64,000 bases of DNA. Source: Cynocephalus volans (lineage: Eukaryota > Chordata > Mammalia > Dermoptera > Cynocephalidae). The stretch is from assembly GCF_027409185.1 (NCBI RefSeq), contig NC_084463.1, forward strand, positions 163,471,869 through 163,535,868, given 5' to 3'. Both the position numbers and the translations under genes were made by a program. The notes under the pieces are model-generated. The model saw nothing but the letters and a program-made list of their open reading frames with translations. It was not told where the DNA came from and searched no databases. Shown here one piece after another: positions 1 through 17,020 of the stretch; within the stretch, counting starts at the first letter, position 1; each line of letters starts with the position of its first letter.

Positions 1-3607
<3,607 letters not shown>

Positions 3608-4354
3608 TCATTCAACAGAGTTCATATTTTTCACAAACAGATCCAATTCTGTCAGCACACTTCACACACCCTCTCCTGTCCAGTGCCGTCCAGAAGACCG
3701 CTGCCTCTGCCTAGAGGCCCGGGATGGTCAGCAGAGGCTATGGAAGCCCTGACTTCCCGTCCCTGGTCACCCCCAGAACCACACCTCCAAGCCAGCATCT
3801 GAGGCCCCGCCGCGGACGCAGGAAGCCGACAGCTGTTAAGCAACTCAACTTGCACTGCAGGGACAAACCTCGCTCCTGCTGACCAGCCCCCCTGGAAGCT
3901 GGCACAGAAGAAATCCAGGGTAACTGCCAATGAGCCCACAATGGCCTTGAACCCCTGACCTTCAGGTGGGAGCTCTGGACCATCACTACACACCTTTGCT
4001 GCTAGTGGTCGTGGGGTTGCTGTTTTGAGAAAGCACTTTCGGCTTTCAGCGAGCCCCCGCCCCGTCTCTTCTTAAGCTGTTTGCCACAAAGCACTAAACG
4101 GAGAAAAAGGAAGATAAAAGGAAAAAAACTAACAAAGAACCATAATAAAAATCCAAAATTATGTGTGTGGATATTCTTATCACATGATCATTTCCCTGTT
4201 TTACCCACGGATGCCCACTGAGGGCCAGATGCAGGACCTATCAAAACCCATGGGTATCAGTTTCAAAGACACCTAGTTACACAAAAACTGGCAGAGTCTC
4301 CAGCTTGTCAAAACACAGAAGTGATTCCATTAGAGGCCCTTGAAAGACACACAA

Positions 4355-4480
4355 CTTTAATTCATTTGTTCGTTCACCAAATATTTGTAGACGTCTCCTC
4401 TGTGCCAGCTGAGGAGAGGACCTATACACTGGCAGCAGCGGTCCCTCTGCCCTCCCGCAGCTTAGAGCAAGCAAGCAAGT
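4355..4480. repeat. Probable L2-type fragment
   Basis: The pattern ttcatttgttcgttcaccaa, followed by atatttgtagacgtctcctctgtgcca in diverged form, resembles the common L2 3' motif about last-place feeding points and 'size' tables seen in many mammalian introns. It is strongly decayed, and no coding remnant is visible. Confidence 0.35.
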
Positions 4481-5827
4481 AATGCCTGAATAGCACTCAG
4501 GTGTAGGAAGAAGATGTGGTGCAAGAAGGGACCTCCCAGGAGACACAGAGGCCCAGAAGGACCAGTCACGGGAAGAGCAGGTAAGCCTTTCAGGCCCAAA
4601 GGCAGACCTGGGGAAGGACCTAGAGATAGGAGAGAGTCTCAGCTGGGGCCAGCAAGCAAAGGCAGCTGGCTGGGGTTGTGGGCAGGTGGTTGGGGCCAAT
4701 GGCAGGTGATTGGGGTCAAGGGCAGGTGGCAGGATTTGGAGAGGAAGGCAGAGGCAGTCTGTGGGAGGTGGCTGGATTTTGTGCTAAGGGTGACAGAAAA
4801 GCATCCAAGTCCTTCCAGGAAGGGGTACCTGTTATTCTTCACGTTCTCAAGACCACACTGGCTGCTCTATGGAGCATGGATGGGGACAGGAAGCAAGACC
4901 AGTAAGAAACTGAGTCAGTCTTCAGGAAAAAGCAGACAGGCCTGGCCCAGAATGGTGAGGGTGACAGTACAGACAACGACCCACTCAGGATAGGTTTCAG
5001 AGGCACCTGGGCTGGATGTGCTGGTGAAATGGACGCCCAGGCTTCTGGCCTGAACCATCTGCTCATTAGAGCCAGGTACTGGCACGGGAGAGTCTGGATG
5101 TGGGGAGGATACAGGCTGGGGAAGGGAGTGGAGAATCTGCACATGGACCAGCTACCTTTGAAATGTCGCCAGGGAATCTCCTCCTGGGGGCAAGACAGGC
5201 ACAACAGGAGCAAGGAATGGCTGGGGAAGGCAACATGCTGGGAGTTAGCAGCACACAAACCTGAGAGCTCTGGTCTGAGGACTTTGAAGGAAAGGATCAA
5301 GTTGGCAAAACTACATGCCACTCTGTGTAACCTTAGCGTGGAGCACCCTGCAAAGCATTCAGCAATATTCGCATGCTCTGTAGCAGGCATGGTGCAGACT
5401 CCACGGTCTCGCCCATTTTGAAGAAACAGATCCCATTTTTGAAAGCAGCAAGCGATAAGCACAAGCTTGCTACAGATCAATGTACAATGTTGTAGAGGGC
5501 ACCAAAGCAAACAGCTCTGAATCCATTCCCCAAAAAGCTACCCAAGTGGCTCTAGGACTCTCCCAGCCTCAAGGTTAACTCCCAGCCCCCTCCCCAATCA
5601 AAGCCTTTACAGTAAACTGAGGCAGGCATCGCAGATGAGAACTGCCGAGCATGCAAGGTGGCAAATAAAATGTCACAACTGGCTACCCTTTCAATGATGT
5701 GTAAGATCTCCGTGGCTTTACACAGAACACAAAGGGATTATTAATGGCAGTGGGTTAAACACAGTGTTTGTAGCCAACTCTATCCAAAGGTGATGGATGT
5801 GATGTCTGCTCAGAAATCTAACCTCAG

Positions 5828-5930
5828 AGGGCTGGCCCGTGGCTCACTTGGGAGAGCGTGGTGCTGACAACACCAAGTCAAGGGTTAAGATCCCCTTACC
5901 AGTCATCATTAAAAAAAAAAAAAAAAGAAA
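5828..5930 (+). mobile_element. tRNA-derived SINE, monomer (first of a stacked pair)
   Basis: The head GGCTGGCCCGTGGCTCAC, a middle ggtgctgacaacaccaag and the 3' ccccttaccagtcatcat are followed by 16 A residues. It is flanked by agaaatctaacctcag at 5812-5827 and again at 5930-5945, a clear target-site duplication. It sits directly before a second SINE that used the same target sequence. Confidence 0.9.
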
Positions 5931-5944
5931 GAAATCTAACCTCA

Positions 5945-6065
5945 GGCCAGTCAATTAGCTCACTTGGGAGAGCGTGGTGCTCATATCACCAAGGTCAAGA
6001 GTTCAGATCAGAGCCCTGTACCAGCCAGCTGCAAAAAAAAAAAAGAGAGAAAGAGAAAAAAGAAA
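5945..6065 (+). mobile_element. tRNA-derived SINE, monomer (second of a stacked pair)
   Basis: A diverged tRNA-like head (gccagtcaattagctcact) is followed by box B-like gagttcagatcag and an A/G-rich tail (aaaaaaagagagaaagagaa). Its right flank at 6066-6079 is a third copy of agaaatctaacctc. The two SINEs therefore share one target sequence that has been duplicated twice. Confidence 0.85.
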
Positions 6066-6389
6066 AGAAATCTAACCTCTGCTAGGGCGAGTCAGACAGA
6101 CTGGGGATGCTTACAGCATCCTCCCCAAGAATAAATGCCCTTGTCAGAACTCCCTGAATTTAACAAAGGATTTGTTTATTTTCACAGGTTCAGAGTAACC
6201 ATAAAAGTCCTAAATGGACAATTTTTCTAGTTTTGCAGTAGCTGAAAGGGGCTGCCCTGAACCAGCCTCTCCCTCTTCCGGCCATAAGCAGGAATTAGTG
6301 GAGCAGACAAGAAGGGCCTGAGACGCCCCCTGGGCAAACTGGATGAGCATAAATCCCTCGGTGCTGGCCTCATCAGCCTCACACTCAAA

Positions 6390-6568
6390 AAGTTATGGTT
6401 AAAATACTGCCTGCAGTAGCCATCAGGGAGTAAAGCCAAAACCACAGTAAAATACCACATCACAAACCCACCAGGATGGCTCGAGTCAGACAGATGGAAA
6501 GCGTTGGCAGGCACGTGGGAGACCGGAACCCTGCTGGTGGGAATGTAAAACGGCACAGTCATTCAGGA
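6390..6568 (+). repeat. Old L1 ORF2/3'UTR, left part (interrupted by MaLR LTR)
   Basis: The stretch taaaataccacatcaca ... gctggtgggaatgtaaaa is typical of the 3' end of L1 ORF2. It is interrupted at 6569 by an LTR and resumes at 7073 with gttcctcaaaagcttaaaca. The reading frame is broken throughout. Confidence 0.75.
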
Positions 6569-7072
6569 TGATGGAGTTTGGATGTGCTGTCCCCTACAAA
6601 ACTCATGTGGAAACTTGATCCCCAATGTGGCAGTGTTATTTTATTTATTTATTTTTTTTAAAAGATGACTGATAAGGGGATCTTAACGCTTGACTTGGTG
6701 TTGTCAGCACCATGCTCACCCAGTGAGCTAACCGGCCATCCCTATATAGGACCCGAACCCGTGGCCTGGGTGTTATCAGCACCACACTCCCCCGAGTGAG
6801 CCACGGGGGATTAGTGAGTGAGTTCTCGCTCTATTGGTTACTGTGAGAGCTGGTTGTTTAAAGGACCCTGGTACCTTCTCTCTCTTGCTTCCTGTCACCA
6901 TGTGATCTGCTTGTACCCGCTGGCTGCCTGCCACTTTCCGCCATGAGTAGAAGCAGCCTGAGGCCCATGCCAGATGCAGCTGTCCCAGAATCCTAAGCCA
7001 AATAAACCTCTTTCCTTATAAGTTACCCAGTCTCAGGTATTCTGTTATAGCAACACAAAACAGACTAAAACA
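6569..7072 (+). mobile_element. Solo MaLR (MST/MLT1-type) LTR with nested SINE
   Basis: The LTR begins TGATGGAGTTTGGATGTG and ends CAGACTAAAACA. It carries the MaLR hallmarks ccatgtgatctgc and gccaaataaacctctttcc with an AATAAA polyadenylation signal. The middle has been displaced by a SINE at about 6634-6808. The 5-bp flanks are cagga and ctgga, a target duplication with one change. The element splits an old L1. Confidence 0.85.
6634..6808 (-). mobile_element. tRNA-derived SINE, dimer type A, inside MaLR LTR
   Basis: On the minus strand it has two monomers with gagccacggg/gtgagctaaccgg ends and an A-rich tail seen as ttttatttatttatttt at the left. It interrupts the LTR after ggcagtgtt. No coding content. 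Confidence 0.85.
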
Positions 7073-7680
7073 CTGGAGAACCATCTGTCAGTTCCTCAAA
7101 AGCTTAAACATGGACCTGCCACATGACCCAGCAATTCCATTCCTAGGCATGTACCCAAGAGAACTGAAAACATGTGTCCACACGGAAACGTGTACAGAAA
7201 TGCTCGCAGCAGCATGATTTGTAATAGACAAAAAGTAGAAACAACCCAAATGCCCTTCCACTGACGAACAGATAAAAAGTAGGATATCAATGCAGCAGAT
7301 ATCACCTGTCAATAAAAAAGCACAAAGCACTGACACCTGCTACAACACAGACGAACCCTGAACACATGATGCTTGGTGCAAGACGCCAGACACAGAAGGC
7401 CACGCATTGTATGGCTCCGTGTATTTGAAATGTCCAGAATAGGCAAATCTACAGAAAGTAGAGGAGTGGTTGCCTAGGGGTGGGAGCAGAGAGCGGGTTT
7501 GGGAAGTGGTGGCTATGGAGGGGAGAGTTTCTTTTGGGGGGCATGAAAATGTTCCAGAATTGACTGTGGTGACGGTTGCACATATCTGTGAATATACTAA
7601 AACCCACTGCAGCACACACACGGCAGAGGGGCAAACTGTATGGTACGTGAACTGTATCTCAATAAAGCTGTTATATACAT
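7073..7680 (+). repeat. Old L1 3' end, right part
   Basis: This continues the L1 cut by the LTR: ORF2 3'-terminal motifs such as acccagcaattccattcc and acatgtgtccacacggaaa, then the 3' UTR ending gtatctcaataaagctgtt. Multiple stops in all frames show an ancient L1M-class copy. Confidence 0.75.
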
Positions 7681-10600
7681 AATACCATCCCATGAACTTA
7701 AAGTGCTGTCTGTTAAACATTTACACACCTAAACCTTCTCTTCTCAAACACATAATCTGGGTGGGGTGGATATGTTATTTCTCTTTTCGTCCCTATCCTG
7801 TCCACCACAGTGCTGTGGTAACACTAAGACTCATTCAAAACAATTATTACCAAATGACATTAAGACTTACTGTTAACTTTTTTAGGTATCATGAGATATT
7901 GTGGTAATTTTTTTAAAGATCTTTTAGTGATACTAAAATATTTATAACTGCAATGTTATCTTTTATCATGTCTGGGAAGTGTTCGAAACCCTCCAGGATG
8001 TGGGGGAATGAATGAACAGAGGTATGTGTGAGAACAATCTATTATGATAATCTCTTCTGTGTATATCAGATCTCCTCTAATAATTTCTTACAATGTGTTT
8101 GACAAAATAAAACATTAGTTGGCTGCAATCGGTGCTAGATCTCTCATGTCTGGAGAGCGCTTTTCAAAGTTCAGCTCCCCGGACACTCTAAGTGCTCCTG
8201 GGGGCCCACTTCTCGGGAAGGGATGCACACACATCTCACCCCATAACTCACACGCTGCACAACGGAGCAGCAGCAGAGAAAGGTCAGGCCGCAGAACTTT
8301 CCAGAGACAGGAGAGGGAAAATCAGGAGGGGCAAAGGTTTCTGGGTCAGAGCCAGTGGCGAGGCGGCTGCCCACGTCCAAGCTCCCCTCACCTTTGTGCA
8401 CACTGCCCACACCTGGAAGTATCTGAATAGTCATCATCTGCTTCACTGACCCAATTACACCTGGTGTAAATACAGCAACAAAGGAAAAGCCAGACCTGCG
8501 TGCCCGGTCCCTGCCTCCTCTGCCTCGCCTCAAGCTCCCTCTTCCAGTGCTTCCTGCTCGGGCAGGAGGCTACACACCCACATAGGGACATCCACTCCCC
8601 CCAGGCCGCAGGGTACACTGGCCACCTCCAGCTCCCTACCTTTCACCCAGGTGGGTGTGGATGCAGCTTGGTGGCCTCTCCCACCTCTGGGATGACAGCA
8701 GCCAGGATGACAGATGAAGACACAGGCACATGGCTTCCCAAAGGCTGACCACAGCCCAGCAAAGTGACGCCCAGCTCCTGGGTCAGGCCCCTCACTCATT
8801 CCTGACACTGGCCACAGGGCTCTTAACATCTCTAAAACCTAGGAACCTTTTCCTCAAATGGAAACACACAGGAAAGAAAACCAGATAAAACCATTTACCC
8901 CCTGCCCCTCCAGGGGCCCTAAAGGGCGGAGGGCTCCCAGACCAGAGGTTGAAAACCACCGAGAAAGAATGATCAGCACATTTCCTGCTTTGATGCATCC
9001 CTGCCAACAGAAAACGGGTTGGCTTTCTGTGAAATACTTGAAGTAAATCAGATCAGCAGCCCCTGTAGTGCTGGCATACGTGCCTAGACAGAAACAGGAC
9101 TGGGGCCATCCCCAGAGCCGGCAAACCTATCCTGCAAACTGACTACCTGCCCCCAGGTGAGGCAGCTGAGACTGGGGGAGGGTGCGGAGCTGGGGTGGCG
9201 TGAGGTGGGGTACCAGGGGGAAGGAGGCAAGTCGTTAGTAAATTCAAGGACCTCAGAATTTACTATATTACACAGCAAGACTGTTTTCTATTTTAAATCA
9301 CAAGATACTGCAAATACACAGAAAAGTATAGAATAACACCTACGTACCCTCCTGGAATGAACAGATATTCACATTTTGCTGTATTGACTTGAGATGCCTC
9401 ACGCCTTCCCCGGGCTGCTGGGTTCATCTGTCCTGTATGTATCTGACCATCCACTGCTACATGCGACCGTGTGGGGAGGTGTAGACAACACTACTGCACT
9501 CTGAACGTCTTCCTGCAGCTGGCTCCTCACCCGCGCTGTGTCCTGGAGACACCTCACAGCCACCCACGCGGCTCTGGCCCAGCTGTCCAGCACCCCACTG
9601 CTGGGGGAGGCCAGCGTGCACCTGCGTCCCTGCCGAGGCCCAGGGAGCTTGTTTTCACTTTTCCACCTTCACAAACAAGGAGGTGGCGAGTGACCTTGTA
9701 CATGTTAGAGACTTGTAATTTAATGGGGGGGTCCTCAGAAAAAGGGTGTGAGTGGTGGTGGTGGGCACCCCAGCCCTCTGGGGCAGTGTCCCATCTTTCT
9801 GGCAGCTCTGCCCACAGTTCACTCCCTCGCTGAGGCCAGGCCTGCTGCTTACCACCCGTCTCCCTGTGCCTCCCAGTTCTGCTTTCCTAGGGTCTTACTG
9901 CCCTGCTCACCCTGCCACAGGGGTGGCCCTGAGAAGGTGGCATGCTCTGCCACATTGCCATCTGTGCTCCTTTCTCCTCTGTGTGTCTGGAACATGCCCA
10001 TTTTCCTGCTACAGCAAGGCCCAGGGACAGGCGTGTCATGTCTAGCCTGTCTGGGAGTCCCTCCCCGGGGCTTGCAGCCACCTCTCAGCAAAGGAGACCA
10101 AGGACACCCATGTGTTCCATCTCCAACTCTCCTTCCTGGGAAGACCCCCTGGAGTCCCAGGGCACACCCTGGCCAGGCTGGGCACGGTGCTTGGAAGCCC
10201 CGAAACGCTGGGAAAGGAAGGGCGCTCCAGGCCAGCCAGCAGATGGGCCTGTGTCTGGATCCAGGCCACCTATGCGGGGCAGCCTCTTCTCTTTATCCCG
10301 CAGCCTTCCAGGGGCTGCAGCAAGGAGGGCAGCAATGGGCACAGTAGGGCCCTAGGGTTGGGCAGCAGGAGCCCCCCACCTCTGCAGGCCAGGACCACAT
10401 AGCATGCAACTAAACCACTAGTCTACACATCCCAGTCCCATTTCCAGGTCCCTCTTCCTCCTGGGTAAGGTCACCAGGCATATACATGTGGCCTGCCCTG
10501 CTGCCCCTCGCCCCCATGTCCTGGCTTCTGAACCTGCTCCCTGCACTCCAGGAGTCAGCCAGCGCCCAGGCCCTGCCCAGGGCTCTCTACCTTTACCCTG

Positions 10601-13109
10601 TGCACCCATGACTTCACTAAGCCACATCACTGAAAATTAGTCTCGCCACCTCCCCAGGATCCTCCGTCCCCAGCATCTCTCTTGCTTAGACTGCCAGCAC
10701 TGCTCGCCCTGCCCGGGCATGAACTGACTAGCGCTGCTCTCCCTCCCTTCTCCACCTTGCTCTGGATCCAGTCCCCAGAACCTGCGGCTGTGGACAGGCC
10801 CGCTGGCCCCACTGGGCCGTCTCCACTCCACAGCCCACCCCCACCTGGGTGCGTTCTGCCGCGCACCTGGACAACCGGAGTTGGCACTCACAGTCTCCCC
10901 CAGCGCAACTTCCTCCAACCCACCTCCGCATGCTGGGATTTCCTAAGAGCCCTGTGCAACTACTCTCTCAACCCTGTCACCCCAGGGGCTGCCTGCTGGC
11001 AGCCCTCTCGGTCTTGAGATCTGCTTCCATGCCCAGATCTCTGAGACACATCACGGCCCTGGGTGGAGAGAGGTGGCATCCCCAAGGATGAAGTTTACAC
11101 GGCATGACTGCTGGGATCCAAACTACAAGGTACAGCGTGCACCTGCGCCCCACGTTCAGAACGTGCTGGGAAGAAAAGCAGAAAAGAAGAAACGAGAAAA
11201 TATAGACAGATGAAGAGAGCTTCACCTCTCCCCTCTGCTAGTCACTTGTTCCCTCAAATCAACACTGAGCAACTGTCCTGTGCCATCGGACTACAATTCT
11301 AAACTAGGGGAACAGAGTAACAGAGGCAGCACCTTCTGGGTACACGGGCTGGCTGCTGCTCCACCAGAAGCAGGTCTGGCCATATGACAGAGGAACGGGC
11401 TCTTGAGACTGTTCCTGACACATGGCTACTTCTTGCCATGTGTCCCCAGCCCAGCTCAGGGGTAAACCAGAGGTGGCCACTGTGACAGCAACTCTTCAGC
11501 CACTGGGAAGACATGTAGAAATTTATCCAACGTGCCAAAGACAAAACCCTCTGTCCTTATGGTCTGGCATTGTTGTGGGGCTGTGAACGAGCTGATTTTC
11601 AGGAAAGTACAGAAATCATTTCTGAGAAGCTGGTGTGGAGGCTTGGACCCAGCCCTGGCCTCTGCCCCAAATGGACAGAAGCCCTGAGTGAGTCAGATGG
11701 AGGCCACCCACCTGGAGCCCCACCTGGGGGGAGCTCGCAGGAACCCCGTTGTCTGGAACACCCCTGGGGCGCCTGCCAACTCCCAGGCTGAGCACGGGGA
11801 CCATGTGACACGTTGCTTCAGCAGTTACAAGGGCCACTGAAGGAGAGACTCATCGCCGAGGTCTGCACCAGAAGCATTAAGCACCTTACGTTAATCCGCT
11901 CTCGGAAAAACACCGAGATGCACAACAAGACGCTCGGGCTGAGAACCACGACCTATTTATCACAATTTCTAACACTTCGCATCTCTGGTCTAGAGTTCAT
12001 CTATTCCATGGCTTTCCTTACACCTCCCCAAGTTCACCTCTCCCTGTCATCTCCACCGCTGCCAGGTCCTCCGGTCATGACCCATGGCCAGCCGCTAACT
12101 CCGACTCACTCACCGCCGGGATGCCTCCCGCTTCTTCATTTTCTGCCATCCCCTTTCTGAAAGCTCCCCTCTTCCAGGGACCGGCTCTGGTCAGCCCCGA
12201 ATCCACACTCCCAAGCACAGGAATTCTACGAGATCCATCGAGCAATCTTAACTGCATGTGCTGGCAAATGACTTGCACTTGTAAGTTATGTGGTTAATCT
12301 CCCAAAATAAGGTGAAAGCCCCTCAAGGTCACCAATCCCTGCTTAATCCTCTGAATCGAATCATGAGGACCAGACAGTTCTCCAACACTGAATGCTAAAT
12401 GCTCACTTTGGGGGGCAGGGGGGGAATTTTGAAGCATATCGTTCGCTTTTGGTAAGATTATCTTCGTTGTAATAACTTTGTTCGATGCCTCCCCCAAATC
12501 CCCGGCCAGTAAACTGCTCAGGTACTTTGTAGTTCGAATGTGTTTTTTGTTTCTTTTCTCCCAAATCAATTCTATTTCACCAAAACCTTTCATCTCAGAT
12601 GTCACTGGCCACATAGTCAAGAAGCCATCCCTAAGACAGGTCCTATTTCCCTCAAGGAGACCTGGTCCTCTTGAAGTGGCCTCCCTGCCCTCCTGGAGTG
12701 TCCCCCCAGCCCATGGAGCCGCGACAGGCAGCCAGCCAGCCAAGAAAAGGAGGTGAAGGTCGGCACTGATGGGAAGCACACTGCCAGATCCTAAAATGTG
12801 CCTGGGGAAGACTGAGATGTGGAAATCGCCTCTGTAATGTAAGCAGTAAAATTTCCTATGTGACAACGGACTTCCAAGAAGACATTCTTTATAGCAACCG
12901 AACTATGTCAATAAATTCTGTGGCGCCAGAAGGCCTTCAACACAGTCTTGCAATCAACACCCACGGAGATAGACAGGTGGGCAGAGAGGTAGACTGGGCA
13001 CACAGGTTCACGTCTGTGCTGCTGACAATAAAGACACAAAATACTTCTTTTATCAGACTCTTGGCATACGCTAGATAACGTGATCCATATTTGTTTAAAT
13101 TAATGTATT

Positions 13110-13300
13110 TTACCTGCATTTGCTCATTTACTTCCCACTAGAAACCTAGGAAATAGGTACTCCCTTTATCCCTACTTACTAATAAGAAAACCACGGCAGA
13201 GATGTCAAGAAGCTTGCCCAAGGTCACAGCCAGCAAGCAGCGGAACTGAGAATCAAACCCAGGTCCAACTCCAAAACTCATGTCCTTACCTGCCAAAGTT
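13110..13300 (-). repeat. MIR SINE fragment
   Basis: The run cttgcccaaggtcacagcca, followed by tcaaacccaggtccaactcc, is the reverse complement of the MIR core region. It lies in CPT1A intron 1. Confidence 0.75.
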
Positions 13301-15149
13301 AAGTGGTTGGTATTACACAGAAAGTTCTACTTAAGATTCCTAAAGTTACAACACAGATATAAAATCATGTCACTGTTGTAACTAAAATGATGTGATTGCG
13401 GCCAGCAATAAAACTACAGTAACTACAAACACGATCGGTGCCAACTCTAAAATTATTCACATGCTCCAGTCTTCCTGCTAGAATTGAGCAATTCACACGC
13501 ACACGGGAGCAGGCTCTGCCTTCTATTAAAATATAGCTCACAGCCACGCATCTAGCGGTAAACAACTGTGCTGGAAATCCTCTGAGAAAAGGTTATTCAC
13601 AGGAAGCACAGCTTGGCTCAGTTAAATACCAGGCAGGGTCTCGAGGAACACAGCCTGCATCCCTCATCAGGGACAAAGCGTGAGGCTGGGTGACACAGAC
13701 GGTCCTGCCTTACCCTGGAAAAACCAGACAAGACACTGCAGGCAGTGTCATAGCAGTCTTTGGTCAAGGCCAGGGCAGTTATCTCACCATCTACAACACA
13801 TTCTTTGATGTCTGGGTGACCAATGCTTGGCAGGGTTCTGCTTGGCTAGACACAGCTAGTTCCAGCTTCCAGGAGTGGCTCCAACTTGGGGAAACCATGC
13901 TTGTACCATGCATGACTTCCGAGGTGGCAACCCAGGCTGGCCCTGTCACTGCCAAAGATCTGCAAGGAAAGTACCAGGAAGGTTCTGGAAGGGCATCACC
14001 AGTCTAGGGGTTTCCCTAAAACCAGCATGCATGTGTAGCAAGTTTCACGAGTCTTCTGAAGTTAGCTGCAGACAAAACCCCAGCGATAATGGGAAGGAGA
14101 AAAAGCAGCAGCTCCTTGCCCATGATGTGTGTGGGTTCACATGCTCTGGGCACGCCATAGGCCGTGTCACTGCTAGCCTGCAGATGTGCTTCTCTGCAAC
14201 CATGCTCTTGTACATGTACTTTTCCGGTACATGTGTATACACACAAACCTAAATACTATTTCCCGAACCTGATGGAAGCACCATAGAAGCAAGAATGTGA
14301 GACTCAGAACTCACCTTATGTTTTGGGGAGGATTTCATGTACAAGAAAGGGGAAGGGACTTTCATGGTCATAAAAGGTTGCATCTCAAGTTCATGACTGA
14401 GCATTCAATATCTGCCTTATTTAAATTGGCTGCACACTGAGCTTCTCACTGCAGTGAGGTATATCATAATAAACCATTCACACTGATGGGGTAAATACGA
14501 TGGATCAAGTCAGGCTATAGAAGAAATTCTGAGTCATGATCCTTTTTTCTACAGCTCTGAAAAACAACACAGCTTCTACCCACCAAGATACTATAAAAAT
14601 AGAGCAAATTCAAATTTAGGCCTTATATTGTACTGCATCTATAAGTTGGTTAAACAGATAAAGACAAAGAAATGTGAGCTTTGCAAAAAAAGAATGAGGG
14701 AAAAGGCCACTGAGGATCACAATGTTATGAAGAAAATATCCAGTGTATTGACAGGCCCAGTTATCTGGTCTATCTATTCATATGCCCACCCAGAAGCTGA
14801 AGTGCTGGTACTTTCTTCCCCACTGTGCCGGACCTTCCTCCAGCCTCACCAGCATTGGCACACCTGCAGGAGCTGTGACTGCTGGCAAGAGGCATGCATC
14901 CACCCAGAGATCCCAAACCTCTCTTCATAGCAGTACATTGTACCCCAAAATGTTCCTAAAGCCATGGGGGTGGTGCACCCTGTATCGACCATGCATTTTC
15001 TCCACCTTTGTACCTAGAGTATAACTGAACTTGTTATATCACACGCTCCAATCTGGAAACTGCAGAACACCGTGGTATCCATAAAACCCACCAGCAGCCA
15101 TGACTTTGTTTGCTAGAACCTGCATTCATTTAACATGTTCCAAACTATC

Positions 15150-15315
15150 TTTACATATAAACTCTTATTAGATCCTCATAGAACTTGCGTGACATGAAAC
15201 GGCAGGTGTCAGAGCTACCATTTCACAAATGAGGAAATGGAAATGCAGAAATGCTCACGGCTGATTCAGTGTCACATCCAATTTGGGGGCTCTAAGATCC
15301 AGGCCCTCTAGCTGC
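15150..15315 (-). repeat. MIR SINE fragment
   Basis: The run accatttcacaaatgaggaa and the following diverged tail resemble a reverse-complement MIR. It is more decayed than the copy at 13110. Confidence 0.55.
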
Positions 15316-15387
15316 CCAGCAATCTAGGAAGCAGCCTGGAAAAGGGTGGGAGAATACAGATCTGGGTTCAAAACCCAGTAATAAGGG

Positions 15388-15475
15388 CTCGCCGGTTAGC
15401 TCAGTAGCTTACAGCGCAGCCTTGTAACAACAAGGTCATGGGCTCAGATCCCCTATCAGCCAGCCCCCAAACAAA
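15388..15475 (+). mobile_element. tRNA-Ile-like SINE monomer
   Basis: GGCTCGCCGGTTAGCTCAG (box A region) and gggctcagatcccctatcag (box B region) show the tRNA-derived head, ending ccagcccccaaacaaacc. The 3' motif differs from the gtcatctt tail of the type A dimers, marking an older monomer class. Confidence 0.8.
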
Positions 15476-16385
15476 CCAAACCCAGCTCTACAACTTAACT
15501 CAGAGGAGGGACCTTGAGCAAGTGCCATCGGTTCTCTACAATCTGCTTCCTGGCACATAAAGTGTATATAACACCCACCCATCCCCATAAACTGAAGGAG
15601 AGCGCCACAAGCCAGCCCAACACACATTAGGTCCTCAAAGGAGAAAAACATTCGTTGTACCTCTGCAACTGTAACCACGAGCTGCCAACGCTAAGAATGT
15701 GGATCTCCCGTACCTCTTTCTACGCCATCACCATGACAAATCTCATTTGATAACTTGGCCTATCATCTAACTTTGACATTTAATGTTCAACAATTTGTTG
15801 ATGTATGTTTAGCATACCTTACACATTGCACAACAGGATGTGTTTGAAAATTATAATAAAGAAACTAAACTTCCGTGTATTAAATATTTTTCAGAGCACT
15901 AGAGGGAGCCGAAACTTGGAAAATCAGTGACAAATGCTTTTATAAATGAAGAATCATTTTTGCAAAAAGCAACAAATATCTGAATGCCTGCTCCAAGTGA
16001 TGGAAGCAGTGACAAAGACAGGTTTTTAAGAGCGATTTAGGAAACAGAAGTAGTAGGACTGTGCCCTGCCTGCACATGGTGGCTTAAGGGACAGAAGAAT
16101 CTAGGATGATCGTCATGGCCCTGGGACGGGTGCCAGAAACCACCAGCACCCGGAGCAAGGAATACCCTTTTGCTTTTTACCTAAAGAGCTCAGTGTCTAA
16201 TGCTTAGTCGATGATCCTCAGGAAGTGGAGCTGGGGCTACCTCATTTCCCATCCCTCCAAGGTGGCAATTATCCTACTGTACACCCTGGAGAGGCACCTC
16301 ACTCAGCAGCACAATTTCTTTCATTATTAACATCCAGAAACATTCCTGGACATAAGAAAAAACCACACACAAAAAAGGCAAAGGC

Positions 16386-16552
16386 TGGGGCCGGCCCACG
16401 GCTCACTTGGGAGAGTGTGGTGCTGATAACACCAGGGCCACAGGTTCGGATCCTATATAGGGATGGCCGGTTCGCTCACTGGCTGAGCGTGGTGCTGACA
16501 ACACCAAGTCAAGGGTTAAGATCCCCTTACCAGTCATCTTTCAAAAAAAAAA
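16386..16552 (+). mobile_element. tRNA-derived SINE, dimer type A, with clear target duplication
   Basis: A complete dimer: the first monomer begins GGGGCCGGCCCACGGCTCAC, and the second begins GGATGGCCGGTTCGCTCACT and ends ttaccagtcatctttc plus an A tail. Direct repeats aaaaaaggcaaaggc lie at 16371-16385 and 16547-16561. This copy is a good reference for the family in the window. Confidence 0.92.
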
Positions 16553-16740
16553 GGCAAAGGCAGACATTTCTCAGAGCTGAGGCTGTTACTTTACCAAACA
16601 GGGCAAGTTGGCCTCAGCCCAGAGCCTGCTGGGGACCCAGCAGCCACCTGATATTTGCATGGGGTAAAAGTTGAAGTTTACAAAAGGCAACAAATATTTG
16701 AAATCAATAAGCAGAAAATATTCCTTACTTGCATTAATAG

Positions 16741-16842
16741 ATTTTTTTTCTTTTTGGTGGTTGGCTGGTACAGGGATGGACCACCACCTGGACCTTGGTG
16801 TTACCAGCACGTGCTCTAACTAACTGAGCTAACCGGACAGCT
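16741..16842 (-). mobile_element. tRNA-Ile-like SINE monomer
   Basis: Read on the minus strand: ccggttagctcagttagtta, then a ctggtaacaccaaggtcca block and a tail ccaaccaccaaaaaga. The box A and box B positions match tRNA-Ile spacing. It lies in CPT1A intron 1. Confidence 0.85.
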
Positions 16843-17020
16843 CGGATTAAAAAAATAACAAAAAACAAAAAACATGCCCTATACAGCCTAGACTATTTCT
16901 AAAAGCATCAAAGAAACTTTAATAGTGATGGCCTCTGGGGAGGGGCACCTACTGAGAAGGTGGCCAACTATGCACTGTACTCCCACGTGCGCCTTTTAAA
17001 CGTTGCACCACGTGTTTTCT

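Noticed and set aside
9748..10355. 199-codon and 137-codon overlapping plus-strand frames in intron 1
   Set aside because: They overlap each other and several minus-strand frames, lack motifs, and lie in a GC-rich intron.
15388..15475. Possible functional tRNA gene
   Set aside because: Box A/B-like sequence is present, but the cloverleaf is degenerate and the tail and dispersed copies show it is a SINE.
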